Assembly (NCBI GenBank): GCA_949296645.1
Contig: CASFPH010000019.1
Location: forward strand, 1-37,458
Direction of reading: 5' to 3'
Length of the DNA: 37,458 nt
Source: an uncultured Bacteroidales bacterium
Lineage (GTDB): Bacteria > Bacteroidota > Bacteroidia > Bacteroidales > UBA932
Both the position numbers and the translations under genes were made by a program. The notes under the pieces are model-generated. The model worked only from the letters and a program-made list of their open reading frames with translations. It did not search any database and was not told the origin of the DNA. Below, piece by piece: positions 7,580 to 15,684 of the stretch (positions are counted from its first letter, which is position 1; every line of letters starts with the position of its first letter).

Positions 7580-8686
7580 CTAAAATTTTTTCGTAAGTTT
7601 TTGTACAATTTTCACTTCTGCAAGAAATTCCTTGGCGAAAACCCTTATTACTGTGTATGAAGGGATGGCAATCAGCATGCCTATGACTCCGCCTATGTGG
7701 GCTGCCATCAGGATTACAATAAATATTTCAAGAGGATGTGCCTTGACGCTGTTCGAATATATGAATGGCTGGAAGAGGAAAACGTCTATCAGGTGTGTTA
7801 CCGTATACACCGCTATTATGACGGTTATGCTTGCCGTAAGACTCATGCTGGAATATTCCGGATGGTATGTCACCATTCCGACCAGAACTCCGACCGCACC
7901 TCCGGTCAGCGGACCTATATAGGGAATGACGTTTATGATTCCCGAGAAGAAAGCCAGCACAAGTGCAGTCGTGAAATCGAATCCTGCTATGAAATGCAGT
8001 CCGGCGGTATTCAGGACAGTAATCAGTAGTGCTTCGAGTGAAATTCCGAGAAAATACCTTACGAGCAGGTTGTTGATTGATGACATGGCATTTATTATCT
8101 TGTTCTCGTATTTGTCCGGGACTATGGCGGTCAACATGGACGTGAAGGTATTGTCATCCTTTATGAAGAAGAACGATATGAATGATATCGAAAATATGGC
8201 GATTCCGAAATTTATCACCATCGATGTCAGAGAGTTGAAAAGATCCGAAAATACGGAAGAACTTATGAAATCTGTCAGGTGCCTGAAAATAATTGATTCT
8301 ATGCTGAATTCGGGATCTATGTCCGGAAAGTATCTGTGAATTGTCATGTTCCAGTTCTGCAGCGGTTCTGATACTTTCATCCTGAATGAGTTGAAATCAA
8401 TGCTTCCGAGGTGGGATACGGTTCTGGCCACAAGGGGTGTGATGAATGCCAGAATGCCGAGAATAAGTCCCATTACAATAATCAGCGTCAGCATGGCGGC
8501 CAGTGTCCGCGGTATTCGGTATTTCCCTATACGGAGCCGGCACAACATGTTCATGGCGGGTTTGCTAATCAGGGCTATGACAACCGATATGAGAATATAG
8601 GTCAGAACGGTGCTGAAGTACCAGCACAGGAACAATACGATGCATGCTATTGCTGCGATGGTGATATATCTTGCTATTTTGTTCAT
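7580..8686 (-). CDS. AI-2E/PerM-family permease
   Basis: Multi-spanning membrane protein of the UPF0118 family (PerM, YdiK, TqsA). Members are linked to export of autoinducer-2 or other solutes, or to Na+/H+ exchange; the substrate here cannot be told. The 368 residues show two hydrophobic helices near the N-terminus, a third at about 60-85, an amphipathic stretch (about 95-150), and a hydrophobic C-terminal half with the family-typical GIINVIPYIGPLTGG at about 260. ATG at 8686 starts directly before the first helix. A perfect -7 box is at 8706-8713. It is divergent from the S46 peptidase gene. Confidence 0.85.
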   Translation of the reverse strand: MNKIARYITIAAIACIVLFLCWYFSTVLTYILISVVIALISKPAMNMLCRLRIGKYRIPRTLAAMLTLIIVMGLILGILAFITPLVARTVSHLGSIDFNSFRMKVSEPLQNWNMTIHRYFPDIDPEFSIESIIFRHLTDFISSSVFSDLFNSLTSMVINFGIAIFSISFISFFFIKDDNTFTSMLTAIVPDKYENKIINAMSSINNLLVRYFLGISLEALLITVLNTAGLHFIAGFDFTTALVLAFFSGIINVIPYIGPLTGGAVGVLVGMVTYHPEYSSMSLTASITVIIAVYTVTHLIDVFLFQPFIYSNSVKAHPLEIFIVILMAAHIGGVIGMLIAIPSYTVIRVFAKEFLAEVKIVQKLTKKF

Positions 8687-8705
8687 CTTTTCCCGTTTTC
8701 TTTTC

Positions 8706-8713
8706 CAAAGTTA
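8706..8713 (-). promoter_or_regulatory. -7 box of the PerM-like gene
   Basis: Minus-strand TAACTTTG matches TAnnTTTG exactly; the start is expected near 8700, about 14 nt before the ATG. No convincing -33 TTTG. Confidence 0.6.
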
Positions 8714-8737
8714 TCATTATTATTTTATTTATTGTGT

Positions 8738-8745
8738 TACTTTTG
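8738..8745 (+). promoter_or_regulatory. -7 box of the S46 peptidase gene
   Basis: TACTTTTG matches TAnnTTTG exactly, 28 bp before the ATG at 8774. It stands back to back with the minus-strand box at 8706-8713. Confidence 0.65.
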
Positions 8746-8773
8746 TATTGCAATCAATAAAATCCATTTACAG

Positions 8774-10846
8774 ATGAGAAAATATTTAAGTTTGTTTCTC
8801 GCTGCGGTAGTTTCCACGCAGCTCTTTGCGGACGAAGGCATGTGGCTTCCGTCCAGAATTTACGAGAGGATTGCCGATATGCAGGATAAGGGATTCAGGC
8901 TGACAGCCGAAGATCTCTACTCCGTCAATCAGGCTTCTCTCAAAGACGGAATCGTCCATTTCGGAGGTGGGTGTACGGGAGAACTTATTTCTCCTGACGG
9001 ACTGTTGATTACAAATCACCATTGCGGTTATGGACAGATTCAGGCCCACAGTTCGGTAGAACATGACTATCTGACAAACGGTTTCTGGGCAATGACGCGT
9101 GATCAGGAACTTCCGAATCCGGGACTGACAGTAAGTTTCCTGGTGAGAATGGATGATGTTACTTCACAGGTTCTTAAGGGATGCAAACAGGGTATGTCGG
9201 AATCTGACAGGTCTGAAATTATCAAAAAGAACACTGATGCCATTGTGGAAAAGGCGGAGACGGAGGGAATTGGATACAAGGCAAAGGTTTCCCCTTTGTA
9301 CTACGGCAATCAATATTTCCTGTTCCTGTATCAGGTATTTTCTGATGTAAGGCTTGTAGGTGCACCGCCGTCCTCTATAGGCAAGTTTGGCGGGGATACC
9401 GACAACTGGATGTGGCCCCGTCACACCGGTGATTTCAGCCTTTTCAGAATCTATGCGGACAAGGACAACAATCCTGCCCCGTATTCAGAAGACAATGTTC
9501 CATATAAGCCGAAAAAGTTTTTCAGCATATCCGTAAAAGGAATTGAAGAAGGTGATTTCACTCTGGTATACGGATTTCCAGGCAGAACCCAGGAATACAT
9601 ACTTTCAGATGCCGTCGACTATATAGCCAATGTGTCAAATCCTCACAAGATAGCATTGAGGACAATGCGTCTGGACAATCAGAAAGCCGAAATGGAAAAA
9701 TCTCCGGAGGTCAGGATAAAGTATGCTTCGAAGAATGCCAGCGTAGCAAATTCGTGGAAAAAATGGCAGGGTGAGATGAAAGGTATCTTGAAAATGAATA
9801 CCGTAGCTGAAAAACAGAAATATGAGAAGGCTTTTACCGAGTGGGCGAAAGGCAATGCGGAGTATGAAACAGTCATACCGGAAATGAAGAAGATATACGG
9901 AGTTCTGGCGGAATACAATTTTGCTGAAGATTATCACAAGGAGGCGGTTATGGCTGTAGAAGCGGCTTCGTTTGCAGGGCGTTATGTCAAATCGGATGCC
10001 GGCGCCCGCGAAAGTCTGGCAAAGTCGTTTTTCAAGAATTATCATATGCCTATAGATAAAAACATATTCGTGGACATGATGACTGCCTATTCTAATAATG
10101 TTCCTGAAAAGTTCCGTCCTGAATATTTCAATGTCCAGATGGAGAAATACGGTACTCCTGAAAAATGGGCAGATGCCATTTTCTCTTCGACGGTCTATAC
10201 CGATAAAGACAGGCTTTCGGCAGCAACGGAAGAGCAGCTTGCTGAAGATCCTTTCGTGGAATACTACAACAGTTTCAATGATTTCTACAACAGGGAAATA
10301 AAACCTGTTATTGCCGAGAATTCAGCAAGATTATCTCTTCTTTACAGAACATATATGAAGGGCCAGATGGAATTCGATCGTGAGAAAGCCTTTTATCCGG
10401 ATGCCAATTCCACTCTGCGTATAGCATACGGTCATGTGAAGGGATATAAACCGGCTGATGCAGTGTATTATAAGCCGTCGTCAACACTTGAGGGTATAAT
10501 GCAGAAGGATAATCCTGATATATATGACTATAATATTCCTCAGGTGCTCAGAGATGTCTATGCGAAGAAGGATTATGGAAGATGGGAAGTAAACGGCACC
10601 GTTCCGGTATGTTTCATAGCAACGAACCATACTTCTGGCGGAAATTCCGGAAGCCCGGTGATAGATGCCGAAGGCAATCTGATCGGTGTGAATTTCGACA
10701 GGGTATGGGAAGGTACCATGAGCGATATCGTTTTCGATCCGGATGTATGCAGGAACATTGCTCTCGACATAAGATATGCCCTCTTTGTAATAGACAAAGT
10801 TGCAGGTGCATCACATCTGATCGATGAAATGGTTATAGTCGAATAG
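8774..10846 (+). CDS. dpp11: S46-family dipeptidyl-peptidase, DPP11-like (acidic P1 specificity)
   Basis: Periplasmic serine exopeptidase that removes dipeptides from oligopeptides, feeding amino-acid use. The 690 residues start with a signal peptide (cleavage predicted after LFA, residue 19). A chymotrypsin-like domain carries the catalytic His in TNHHCGY (80-86), an Asp in the GGDTDNWMWPRHTGDF stretch (206-221) and the nucleophile Ser625 in GGNSGSP. In Porphyromonas DPP11 an Arg 18 residues after the catalytic Ser sets preference for Asp/Glu, while DPP7 has Gly there; here that position is Arg643 (NFDRVWEG), so DPP11 is favoured. The frame is open upstream to 8411 but that part lies over the divergent permease gene; ATG 8774 starts right at the signal peptide and behind the -7 box. 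Confidence 0.88.
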   Translation: MRKYLSLFLAAVVSTQLFADEGMWLPSRIYERIADMQDKGFRLTAEDLYSVNQASLKDGIVHFGGGCTGELISPDGLLITNHHCGYGQIQAHSSVEHDYLTNGFWAMTRDQELPNPGLTVSFLVRMDDVTSQVLKGCKQGMSESDRSEIIKKNTDAIVEKAETEGIGYKAKVSPLYYGNQYFLFLYQVFSDVRLVGAPPSSIGKFGGDTDNWMWPRHTGDFSLFRIYADKDNNPAPYSEDNVPYKPKKFFSISVKGIEEGDFTLVYGFPGRTQEYILSDAVDYIANVSNPHKIALRTMRLDNQKAEMEKSPEVRIKYASKNASVANSWKKWQGEMKGILKMNTVAEKQKYEKAFTEWAKGNAEYETVIPEMKKIYGVLAEYNFAEDYHKEAVMAVEAASFAGRYVKSDAGARESLAKSFFKNYHMPIDKNIFVDMMTAYSNNVPEKFRPEYFNVQMEKYGTPEKWADAIFSSTVYTDKDRLSAATEEQLAEDPFVEYYNSFNDFYNREIKPVIAENSARLSLLYRTYMKGQMEFDREKAFYPDANSTLRIAYGHVKGYKPADAVYYKPSSTLEGIMQKDNPDIYDYNIPQVLRDVYAKKDYGRWEVNGTVPVCFIATNHTSGGNSGSPVIDAEGNLIGVNFDRVWEGTMSDIVFDPDVCRNIALDIRYALFVIDKVAGASHLIDEMVIVE

Positions 10847-10868
10847 AATAGATTCAGAATTCTATTTT
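10843..10868 (+). terminator. Weak terminator between converging genes
   Basis: ATAGAAT (10843-10849) pairs with ATTCTAT (10859-10865) around a 9-nt loop and is followed by a short T-run. It overlaps the stop codons of both converging genes, which are only 7 bp apart. Confidence 0.35.
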
Positions 10869-11621
10869 CAAACCGTCATATCCCTGCCTGATGTTTTCAG
10901 GCAGGGATTTTTCCGTTTCGGAGTATTTTCCGAGCTGGTGCGATATATGTGTGAGGTATGTCTTTTCGGCATGTGTGATTTCAGCTATCTTGACAGCTTC
11001 GTCAAGACAGAAGTGGGAAATGTGCTTTTCCCTTCGTACACAGTTTATTATCAGAATTTTTATCCCGGAGAGTTTTTCGAACGTCTCTTCGGGGATGAAA
11101 CTGCCGTCGGTAATGTAGGCGAGGTCTCCGAACCTGTAGCCGAGTATGGGCATTTTGTAATGCAGAACTCTCAGCGGTATTATTTCCGTTCCGTTTATTT
11201 CAAACGGTTTGTCGTCTATAAGGTGTAGTTCCAGATCTGGTGCTCCTGGATATTTCTTTTCCTCGAAAGCATAATAGAATTGCTGTTTCAGGGATTCCGC
11301 AACCATGCTTTCACAGTATATCGGCATCGCTTTTTCCTTGAAGTAATTGTATGACCTGACATCATCAAGACCTCCTGTATGATCTATATGCTTGTGTGTA
11401 AGTAATATTGCATCCGGATTGCAGATGTTTTCCCTCAGCATCTGCTGTCTGAAGTCCGGTCCTGCATCGATTACTACGTCTATTCCGTTGTATTCAACTC
11501 TGGCGGATGTCCTCAGCCTTTTGTCATGTATGTCCGTACTTGTACATACCGGGCATCCGCAGCCTATCATTGGTATTCCCTGTGATGTCCCTGTTCCGAG
11601 TAATGTTATCCTGTTTTCCAT
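10854..11621 (-). CDS. PhnP-like MBL-fold metallo-hydrolase
   Basis: Metallo-beta-lactamase-fold phosphodiesterase/hydrolase of the PhnP/RNase Z-like group. The 255 residues start with the first strand ITLLGTGTSQGIP and a short Cys cluster (CGCPVC, 21-26) as in PhnP. The metal-binding HxHxDH motif is at 76-81 (HKHIDH), followed by later ligands in ITDGSF and near LTHISHQ. PhnP itself opens cyclic ribose phosphates, but most Bacteroidetes relatives have no assigned substrate. No phosphonate genes are near. The -7 box ends only 4 nt before the ATG, and the N-terminal strand needs this start, so the mRNA may be leaderless. Confidence 0.85.
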   Translation of the reverse strand: MENRITLLGTGTSQGIPMIGCGCPVCTSTDIHDKRLRTSARVEYNGIDVVIDAGPDFRQQMLRENICNPDAILLTHKHIDHTGGLDDVRSYNYFKEKAMPIYCESMVAESLKQQFYYAFEEKKYPGAPDLELHLIDDKPFEINGTEIIPLRVLHYKMPILGYRFGDLAYITDGSFIPEETFEKLSGIKILIINCVRREKHISHFCLDEAVKIAEITHAEKTYLTHISHQLGKYSETEKSLPENIRQGYDGLKIEF

Positions 11622-11625
11622 GATG

Positions 11626-11633
11626 CAAAGTTA
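11626..11633 (-). promoter_or_regulatory. -7 box of the MBL-fold hydrolase gene
   Basis: Minus-strand TAACTTTG, exact consensus, 4 nt upstream of the ATG. The usual start distance puts the first transcribed base at about the A of the ATG. Confidence 0.6.
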
Positions 11634-11664
11634 ATTCTTCTTTTTCAGAAACGAGTAAAAGAGT

Positions 11665-11672
11665 TACCTTTG
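11665..11672 (+). promoter_or_regulatory. -7 box of the RsmI-like gene
   Basis: TACCTTTG, exact consensus, ends 5 nt before the ATG at 11678. As on the other side of this intergenic region, it implies a leaderless or near-leaderless transcript. Confidence 0.6.
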
Positions 11673-11677
11673 CAGAC

Positions 11678-12382
11678 ATGAAAGGTACATTACATCTTAT
11701 ACCTGTCCCGCTCGGTGAAAATGCGGTGGAAGAGGTACTCCCGGCTGCTCTTCTTGAAAGGATCAGGGAGATAGGTCATTTTGTGGTTGAAGAGACAAGG
11801 ACTGCAAGACGTTTTCTTTCCAGGGCGGGCCTTAAAGGTCATATAGGGGAAATTTCTTTTTACGAACTCAATGAACATACTTCTCCGGAGGTTGTGGAGG
11901 ACTATATACGTATTATTGAAGAAGGATGCGATGCAGGTCTTCTTTCGGAGGCCGGACTTCCTGCCGTTGCTGATCCGGGGGCATTGCTTGTCTCTGCCGC
12001 GCACAGGCATGGTATCAGGGTCGTACCTTATGTAGGGCCTTCTTCTCTCATGATGGCGCTCATGGCGTCGGGGCTGAACGGCCAGTCATTTGCCTTCGTG
12101 GGGTATATCCCGGTAAAGCCTGAAGAACGTAGAAACAGGTTGAAAGCCTTGTCGCGTACGGTGGCTTCCACTGGGCAGACGCAGATAATTATAGAGACGC
12201 CTTATAGAAACGACTCTCTGTTTTCCGATATGATTTCCGTATGTGCCGACGATATGAGGCTTACTGTCGCGGCTGACATAACGCTTCCAGAAGAGTTGAT
12301 TGTCACCAAAACTGTAGGGGAATGGAAAAAGACTGGTATTACGATAGGCAAGAGGCCTGCCGTATTCGTTTTGGGCAAGTAA
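11678..12382 (+). CDS. RsmI-like SAM-dependent methyltransferase (tetrapyrrole methylase fold)
   Basis: Resembles RsmI, which 2'-O-methylates C1402 of 16S rRNA. The 234 residues include LHLIPVPLG at the start, EETRTARRFL (40-48), the SAM-site region SEAGLPAVADPGALLV, VPYVGPSSLMMALMASGL and FVGYIPVKPEERR, all aligning by eye with RsmI. It differs: the RsmI loop PIGNLGDIT is replaced by PLGENAVEEVLP, and the protein is some 45-50 residues shorter than E. coli RsmI at the C-terminus. It may therefore be a Bacteroidetes paralogue with another rRNA or small-molecule target. It heads a probable operon with folB and mtaB. Confidence 0.8.
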   Translation: MKGTLHLIPVPLGENAVEEVLPAALLERIREIGHFVVEETRTARRFLSRAGLKGHIGEISFYELNEHTSPEVVEDYIRIIEEGCDAGLLSEAGLPAVADPGALLVSAAHRHGIRVVPYVGPSSLMMALMASGLNGQSFAFVGYIPVKPEERRNRLKALSRTVASTGQTQIIIETPYRNDSLFSDMISVCADDMRLTVAADITLPEELIVTKTVGEWKKTGITIGKRPAVFVLGK

Positions 12383-12384
12383 AA

Positions 12385-12432
12385 ATGTCCGAGAAAGTGA
12401 AAGACCCGAAAGTGAAAGATCTGAAAACATGA
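12385..12432 (+). CDS. Possible 15-residue tandem-repeat peptide ORF before folB
   Basis: An ATG-to-TGA frame begins 2 bp after the methyltransferase stop and ends 4 bp before the folB ATG. It encodes MSEKVKDPKVKDLKT, with the unit KVKD(P/L) twice. It fills nearly the whole 54-bp gap. No family is recognised and nothing shows that it is translated; it could be a coupling mini-ORF or just repeat DNA. Confidence 0.25.
   Translation: MSEKVKDPKVKDLKT
12393..12422 (+). repeat. 15-bp tandem repeat, two units
   Basis: GAAAGTGAAAGACCC (12393-12407) is followed directly by GAAAGTGAAAGATCT (12408-12422); 13 of 15 positions agree, and GAAAAC starts a broken third unit. Confidence 0.7.
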
Positions 12433-12436
12433 TATT

Positions 12437-12796
12437 ATGAAAAATACAGGAAAAATCGAACTTCTCGACATGGAGTTCTTTGCATATCACGGATGTTTCG
12501 AGGACGAGAGACGTATAGGAAACAATTTTGTGGTGAATCTTACCATGGAGGCGGATGTCTCGCGTGCTTCAATATCGGACAATATAGATGATGCTCTTAA
12601 CTATCAGGCCGTATATCAGGTCGTGAAGAGGGAGATGATGATACAGTCACATTTGCTTGAGCATGTTGCGGCCAGAATATTGAAAGCTCTGAAGAATGAA
12701 TTTCCGGCCATAATTTCGGCTTCTGTAAAAATAGACAAGCTTAATCCTCCTATCGGCGGTAAATTGTATGCCTCGTCGGTGACCATGTCGCTCTAA
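12437..12796 (+). CDS. folB: Dihydroneopterin aldolase
   Basis: Folate synthesis: cleaves 7,8-dihydroneopterin to 6-hydroxymethyl-dihydropterin and glycolaldehyde. The 119-residue protein has the normal length and fold pattern of FolB: IELLDMEFFAYHGCFEDERRIG at the start with the active-site Glu region, a Tyr-containing stretch NYQAVYQVV (about 53-61), LLEHVAARI, and near the end KIDKLNPPIGG with the catalytic Lys. ATG at 12437 is the family start. It lies between the RsmI-like gene (54 bp) and mtaB (20 bp) on the same strand and is probably co-transcribed. Confidence 0.92.
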   Translation: MKNTGKIELLDMEFFAYHGCFEDERRIGNNFVVNLTMEADVSRASISDNIDDALNYQAVYQVVKREMMIQSHLLEHVAARILKALKNEFPAIISASVKIDKLNPPIGGKLYASSVTMSL

Positions 12797-12816
12797 ATGT
12801 TCGGTATACAGGAATC

Positions 12817-14166
12817 ATGGATACGAAAGGTATGATGAAAGATAAAATCGTTTTTGATGTTTCCGGATATGCTGCAAGCGGCATGTCCGTCGCTTTTCTT
12901 ACTTTGGGTTGCAAACTCAATTATTCGGAATCGTCCTATATGTCCCACCGTTTTTCTGATGCAGGTTACAGAATCGTGGCTGACGATGCTGTGGCAGACA
13001 TATATGTTGTCAATACATGTTCGGTTACAGAGCATGCGGACAAGAAATGCCGCAATATAATAAGGCGCGTGCATAAACTCAATCCGGATGCTGTCGTAGC
13101 GGTGACAGGGTGCTATGCCCAGCTTAAGCCCGATGAAATCATGTCCATAGAAGGAGTGGATATTGTTCTTGGTGCCGGAGAAAAGGGCAGGCTTTTCGAA
13201 GCGGTTTCAGAGTATCTGGCGGAAAAACGTTCAGGAAAAGTGGATGTACGTATAAAGTCCGCATGCGATATAGACAGGGTGGAAGTAATATATCCGGCTT
13301 ATTCTTCAGGAGAAAGAACAAGGTCTTTCCTGAAAATACAAGACGGTTGCGATTATAAGTGCACTTATTGTACAATCCCTCTTGCAAGGGGGCGCAGCCG
13401 GAACATACCGATAAAGGAACTTGTTAAACAGGCCGGTGAGATCGCTTCGGCAGGTATAAAGGAGATAGTGCTGACTGGTGTTAATACCGGAGATTTCGGG
13501 AAGAGTACCGGGGAGGATTTTCTCGACCTTCTGAAGGCCCTGAACGACGTGGATGGTATAGAGCGTTACAGGATTTCTTCAATTGAACCAAATCTTTTGA
13601 AGGAAGAGACAGTCAGGTGGATAGCCTCGGGTACCAGATTCATGCCTCATTTCCACATACCTTTGCAGTCCGGTTCCGACAGAATCCTCGCCCTGATGAA
13701 AAGACGTTACAACAGGGAAATGTTCCGTTCCAGGATAGAAATGATCAGATCTCTGATGGAAAAGGGAAGCGACAGCATGCCTGTCTTTTTCGGAATTGAT
13801 CTTATTGTAGGCTTTCCGGGGGAAGGGGAAGAAGAGTTCATGGACAGTTTTGCCTTTTTAAGAGATGTCGTGAAACCTTCCTTTATTCATGTCTTTCCTT
13901 ATTCAAGGAGACCTGGGACACCTGCTGCTGTCATGAAACCTCAAGTTATGGAATCCGTTAAAAGCGTACGTACGGAGAAGATGTCGCGTCTTTCGGATGA
14001 ACTACATGAAAACTTCGTAGCTTCATGCCGGGGTAGAAAGTTTTCAGTTCTTTTCGAGCAAAAGACCTCGGACGGAATGATGGGAGGGTATACCGAAAAT
14101 TACATAAGGGTGGAAAGACCCTATGATGAGAATTCCATAGGAAAAATAAGGGAAATCACTCTCTGA
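12817..14166 (+). CDS. mtaB: tRNA (N6-threonylcarbamoyl-A37) methylthiotransferase
   Basis: Radical-SAM enzyme that adds a methylthio group to t6A37 in tRNA. The 449 residues have an N-terminal domain with cluster ligands Cys32 (LGCKLN), Cys68 (NTCSVTEHADKKCR) and Cys99 (TGCYA), the radical-SAM CxxxCxxC at Cys178/182/185 (DGCDYKCTYC), and a C-terminal TRAM-like region. LGCKLNYSES and TEHADKK fit MtaB better than MiaB or RimO. The first 22 residues before the usual start (about MSVAFLTLGC) are extra, so a later start such as Met6 or Met7 is possible. Last gene of the operon; it converges with psd with only 10 bp between them. Confidence 0.92.
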   Translation: MDTKGMMKDKIVFDVSGYAASGMSVAFLTLGCKLNYSESSYMSHRFSDAGYRIVADDAVADIYVVNTCSVTEHADKKCRNIIRRVHKLNPDAVVAVTGCYAQLKPDEIMSIEGVDIVLGAGEKGRLFEAVSEYLAEKRSGKVDVRIKSACDIDRVEVIYPAYSSGERTRSFLKIQDGCDYKCTYCTIPLARGRSRNIPIKELVKQAGEIASAGIKEIVLTGVNTGDFGKSTGEDFLDLLKALNDVDGIERYRISSIEPNLLKEETVRWIASGTRFMPHFHIPLQSGSDRILALMKRRYNREMFRSRIEMIRSLMEKGSDSMPVFFGIDLIVGFPGEGEEEFMDSFAFLRDVVKPSFIHVFPYSRRPGTPAAVMKPQVMESVKSVRTEKMSRLSDELHENFVASCRGRKFSVLFEQKTSDGMMGGYTENYIRVERPYDENSIGKIREITL

Positions 14167-14176
14167 CGTGCCGTTT

Positions 14177-14848
14177 TCAAATCCTGCTTTTAGGCAGTTC
14201 TGCTATTATGGTCTGCTTGCCTTTTACCTTGTCTCCCTTTTCCACAAGTATTTCGCTGCCAAGAGGCAGGAAAAGGTCAATTCTTGAGCCGAATTTTATG
14301 AAACCGGTCTGAGCTCCCTGCTCTACCTGGTTACCGACCTTTGCATAGCATACTATCCTTCTTGCCACATATCCGGCTATCTGGCGGAAAAGAACCTTGT
14401 GCCCGCTTTCGTGCCTTACGACGATTGTGGTACGCTCATTTTTTTCGGAGGATTTTGGATGCCATGCGACAAGATATTTTCCCGGATGGTATTTGAAATA
14501 TTCCACAATACCGCTTATCGGGAACCAGTTCACGTGGACGTTGAATATGGACATGAAGATGGATACCTGTATGCATTTCTCCTTAAGGTATTCTCCTTCA
14601 TATACTTCATCGATGATGACTATCGTACCGTCAGCAGATGCAAGCACCGAATCCGCATCCAGATTCGTTTTCCGGTTCGGACTTCTGAAAAAACTCGTGA
14701 TGAACAGGAAAATGACTATTCCTGCACACGAACTGATTATGCTGGTAAGAGTATTGCCGTTGAAAAAGCATATCAGGCCTATTATGAATCCGATTATTAT
14801 GAAACTAACTGCTATTATCTTATAGCCTTCCTTATGAATCCTCATCAC
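14177..14848 (-). CDS. psd: Phosphatidylserine decarboxylase
   Basis: Makes phosphatidylethanolamine from phosphatidylserine. The 223-residue protein is the short membrane-anchored type: two hydrophobic helices (about 10-30 and 33-52), SADGTIVIIDEVYEGEYL, a metal/substrate region IFMSIFNVHVNWFPISG (about 97-113) and the self-cleavage site FIKFGSRIDLFLP, where Ser188 should become the pyruvoyl group. The start codon follows directly on the cdsA stop with no gap, so the two are translationally linked. Order cdsA-psd places it in phospholipid synthesis from CDP-diacylglycerol. Confidence 0.93.
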   Translation of the reverse strand: MMRIHKEGYKIIAVSFIIIGFIIGLICFFNGNTLTSIISSCAGIVIFLFITSFFRSPNRKTNLDADSVLASADGTIVIIDEVYEGEYLKEKCIQVSIFMSIFNVHVNWFPISGIVEYFKYHPGKYLVAWHPKSSEKNERTTIVVRHESGHKVLFRQIAGYVARRIVCYAKVGNQVEQGAQTGFIKFGSRIDLFLPLGSEILVEKGDKVKGKQTIIAELPKSRI

Positions 14849-15682
14849 TTATCTTATTATCAGTTCAATATAGATTACAGCCATCGGGAATGCAATAAGC
14901 GCGCCGTCGAATCTGTCTAGGAGACCTCCGTGTCCCGGCATTATGCTTCCTGAATCCTTGACGCCAAAGTTACGCTTAAATTGAGATTCCACCAAATCTC
15001 CGAGAACTCCGAAAAGGCTTATTACGGCTGCAAGCGCTATGGAGTGGAATATTCCGAAGCGGAACATTCCCGTTTCCGACAGAATGTAACCGGTAACGAG
15101 AGCGGAAAGCAGTCCTCCGAAAAATCCTTCCCATGATTTTTTTGGAGATATCGACGGGCACATCTTGTGTCCGTTTTTCTGACCGAACATCATTCCGAAA
15201 CAGTATGCTCCGATATCCGATACCCACAGGACAATGAACATGGACAAGAGCAGTTTCCCGTCATATCTTCCGAACATGTCGAATACGGACATGTTGAGGA
15301 GGGAAAAGGGCAGTGCTATGTAGATGATTGAAGCCAGCATGAATGCGTATCCCCTGTATCCTTCCTTTTCCTTGCCGGAAAGCAATGACACCGGAATCAT
15401 TATTATGGGGATGATTACCGGCAGTATGAATCTGAAATCCATACGGTACTGCATCGATACTGCTGAAGTCATGAACAGGAGCATGCCCGACATTATGGCC
15501 AGGAGCTTTTCCATATGCATGCCCGAAGGTACCGATATTTTCAGGTATTCATGCAGCATTATTGCTATGATGCATGAGACTACGGCTATATAAGAAATGG
15601 CACCCCACAGTATGGAGGTGACCATTATCAATATGAATACCAGTCCCGATATGGTTCTGACATATATGTTTTTCATAATCAA
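14849..15682 (-). CDS. cdsA: Phosphatidate cytidylyltransferase (CDP-diglyceride synthetase)
   Basis: Makes CDP-diacylglycerol from phosphatidic acid and CTP in the membrane. The 277 residues contain about eight hydrophobic helices and the family signature near the C-terminus: SLFGDLVESQFKRNFGVKDSG followed by PGHGGLLDRFDG, with the conserved metal-binding Asp residues. Also typical are WVSDIGAYCFG and KKSWEGFFGG. It starts 2 bp after the ftsH stop and abuts psd. Co-transcription with rsfS and ftsH is near certain from spacing. Confidence 0.95.
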   Translation of the reverse strand: MIMKNIYVRTISGLVFILIMVTSILWGAISYIAVVSCIIAIMLHEYLKISVPSGMHMEKLLAIMSGMLLFMTSAVSMQYRMDFRFILPVIIPIIMIPVSLLSGKEKEGYRGYAFMLASIIYIALPFSLLNMSVFDMFGRYDGKLLLSMFIVLWVSDIGAYCFGMMFGQKNGHKMCPSISPKKSWEGFFGGLLSALVTGYILSETGMFRFGIFHSIALAAVISLFGVLGDLVESQFKRNFGVKDSGSIMPGHGGLLDRFDGALIAFPMAVIYIELIIR

Positions 15683-15684
15683 CG

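Noticed and set aside
8411-8773. In-frame N-terminal extension of the S46 peptidase
   Set aside because: It lies over the divergent permease gene and its upstream region; the signal peptide and -7 box both point to ATG 8774.
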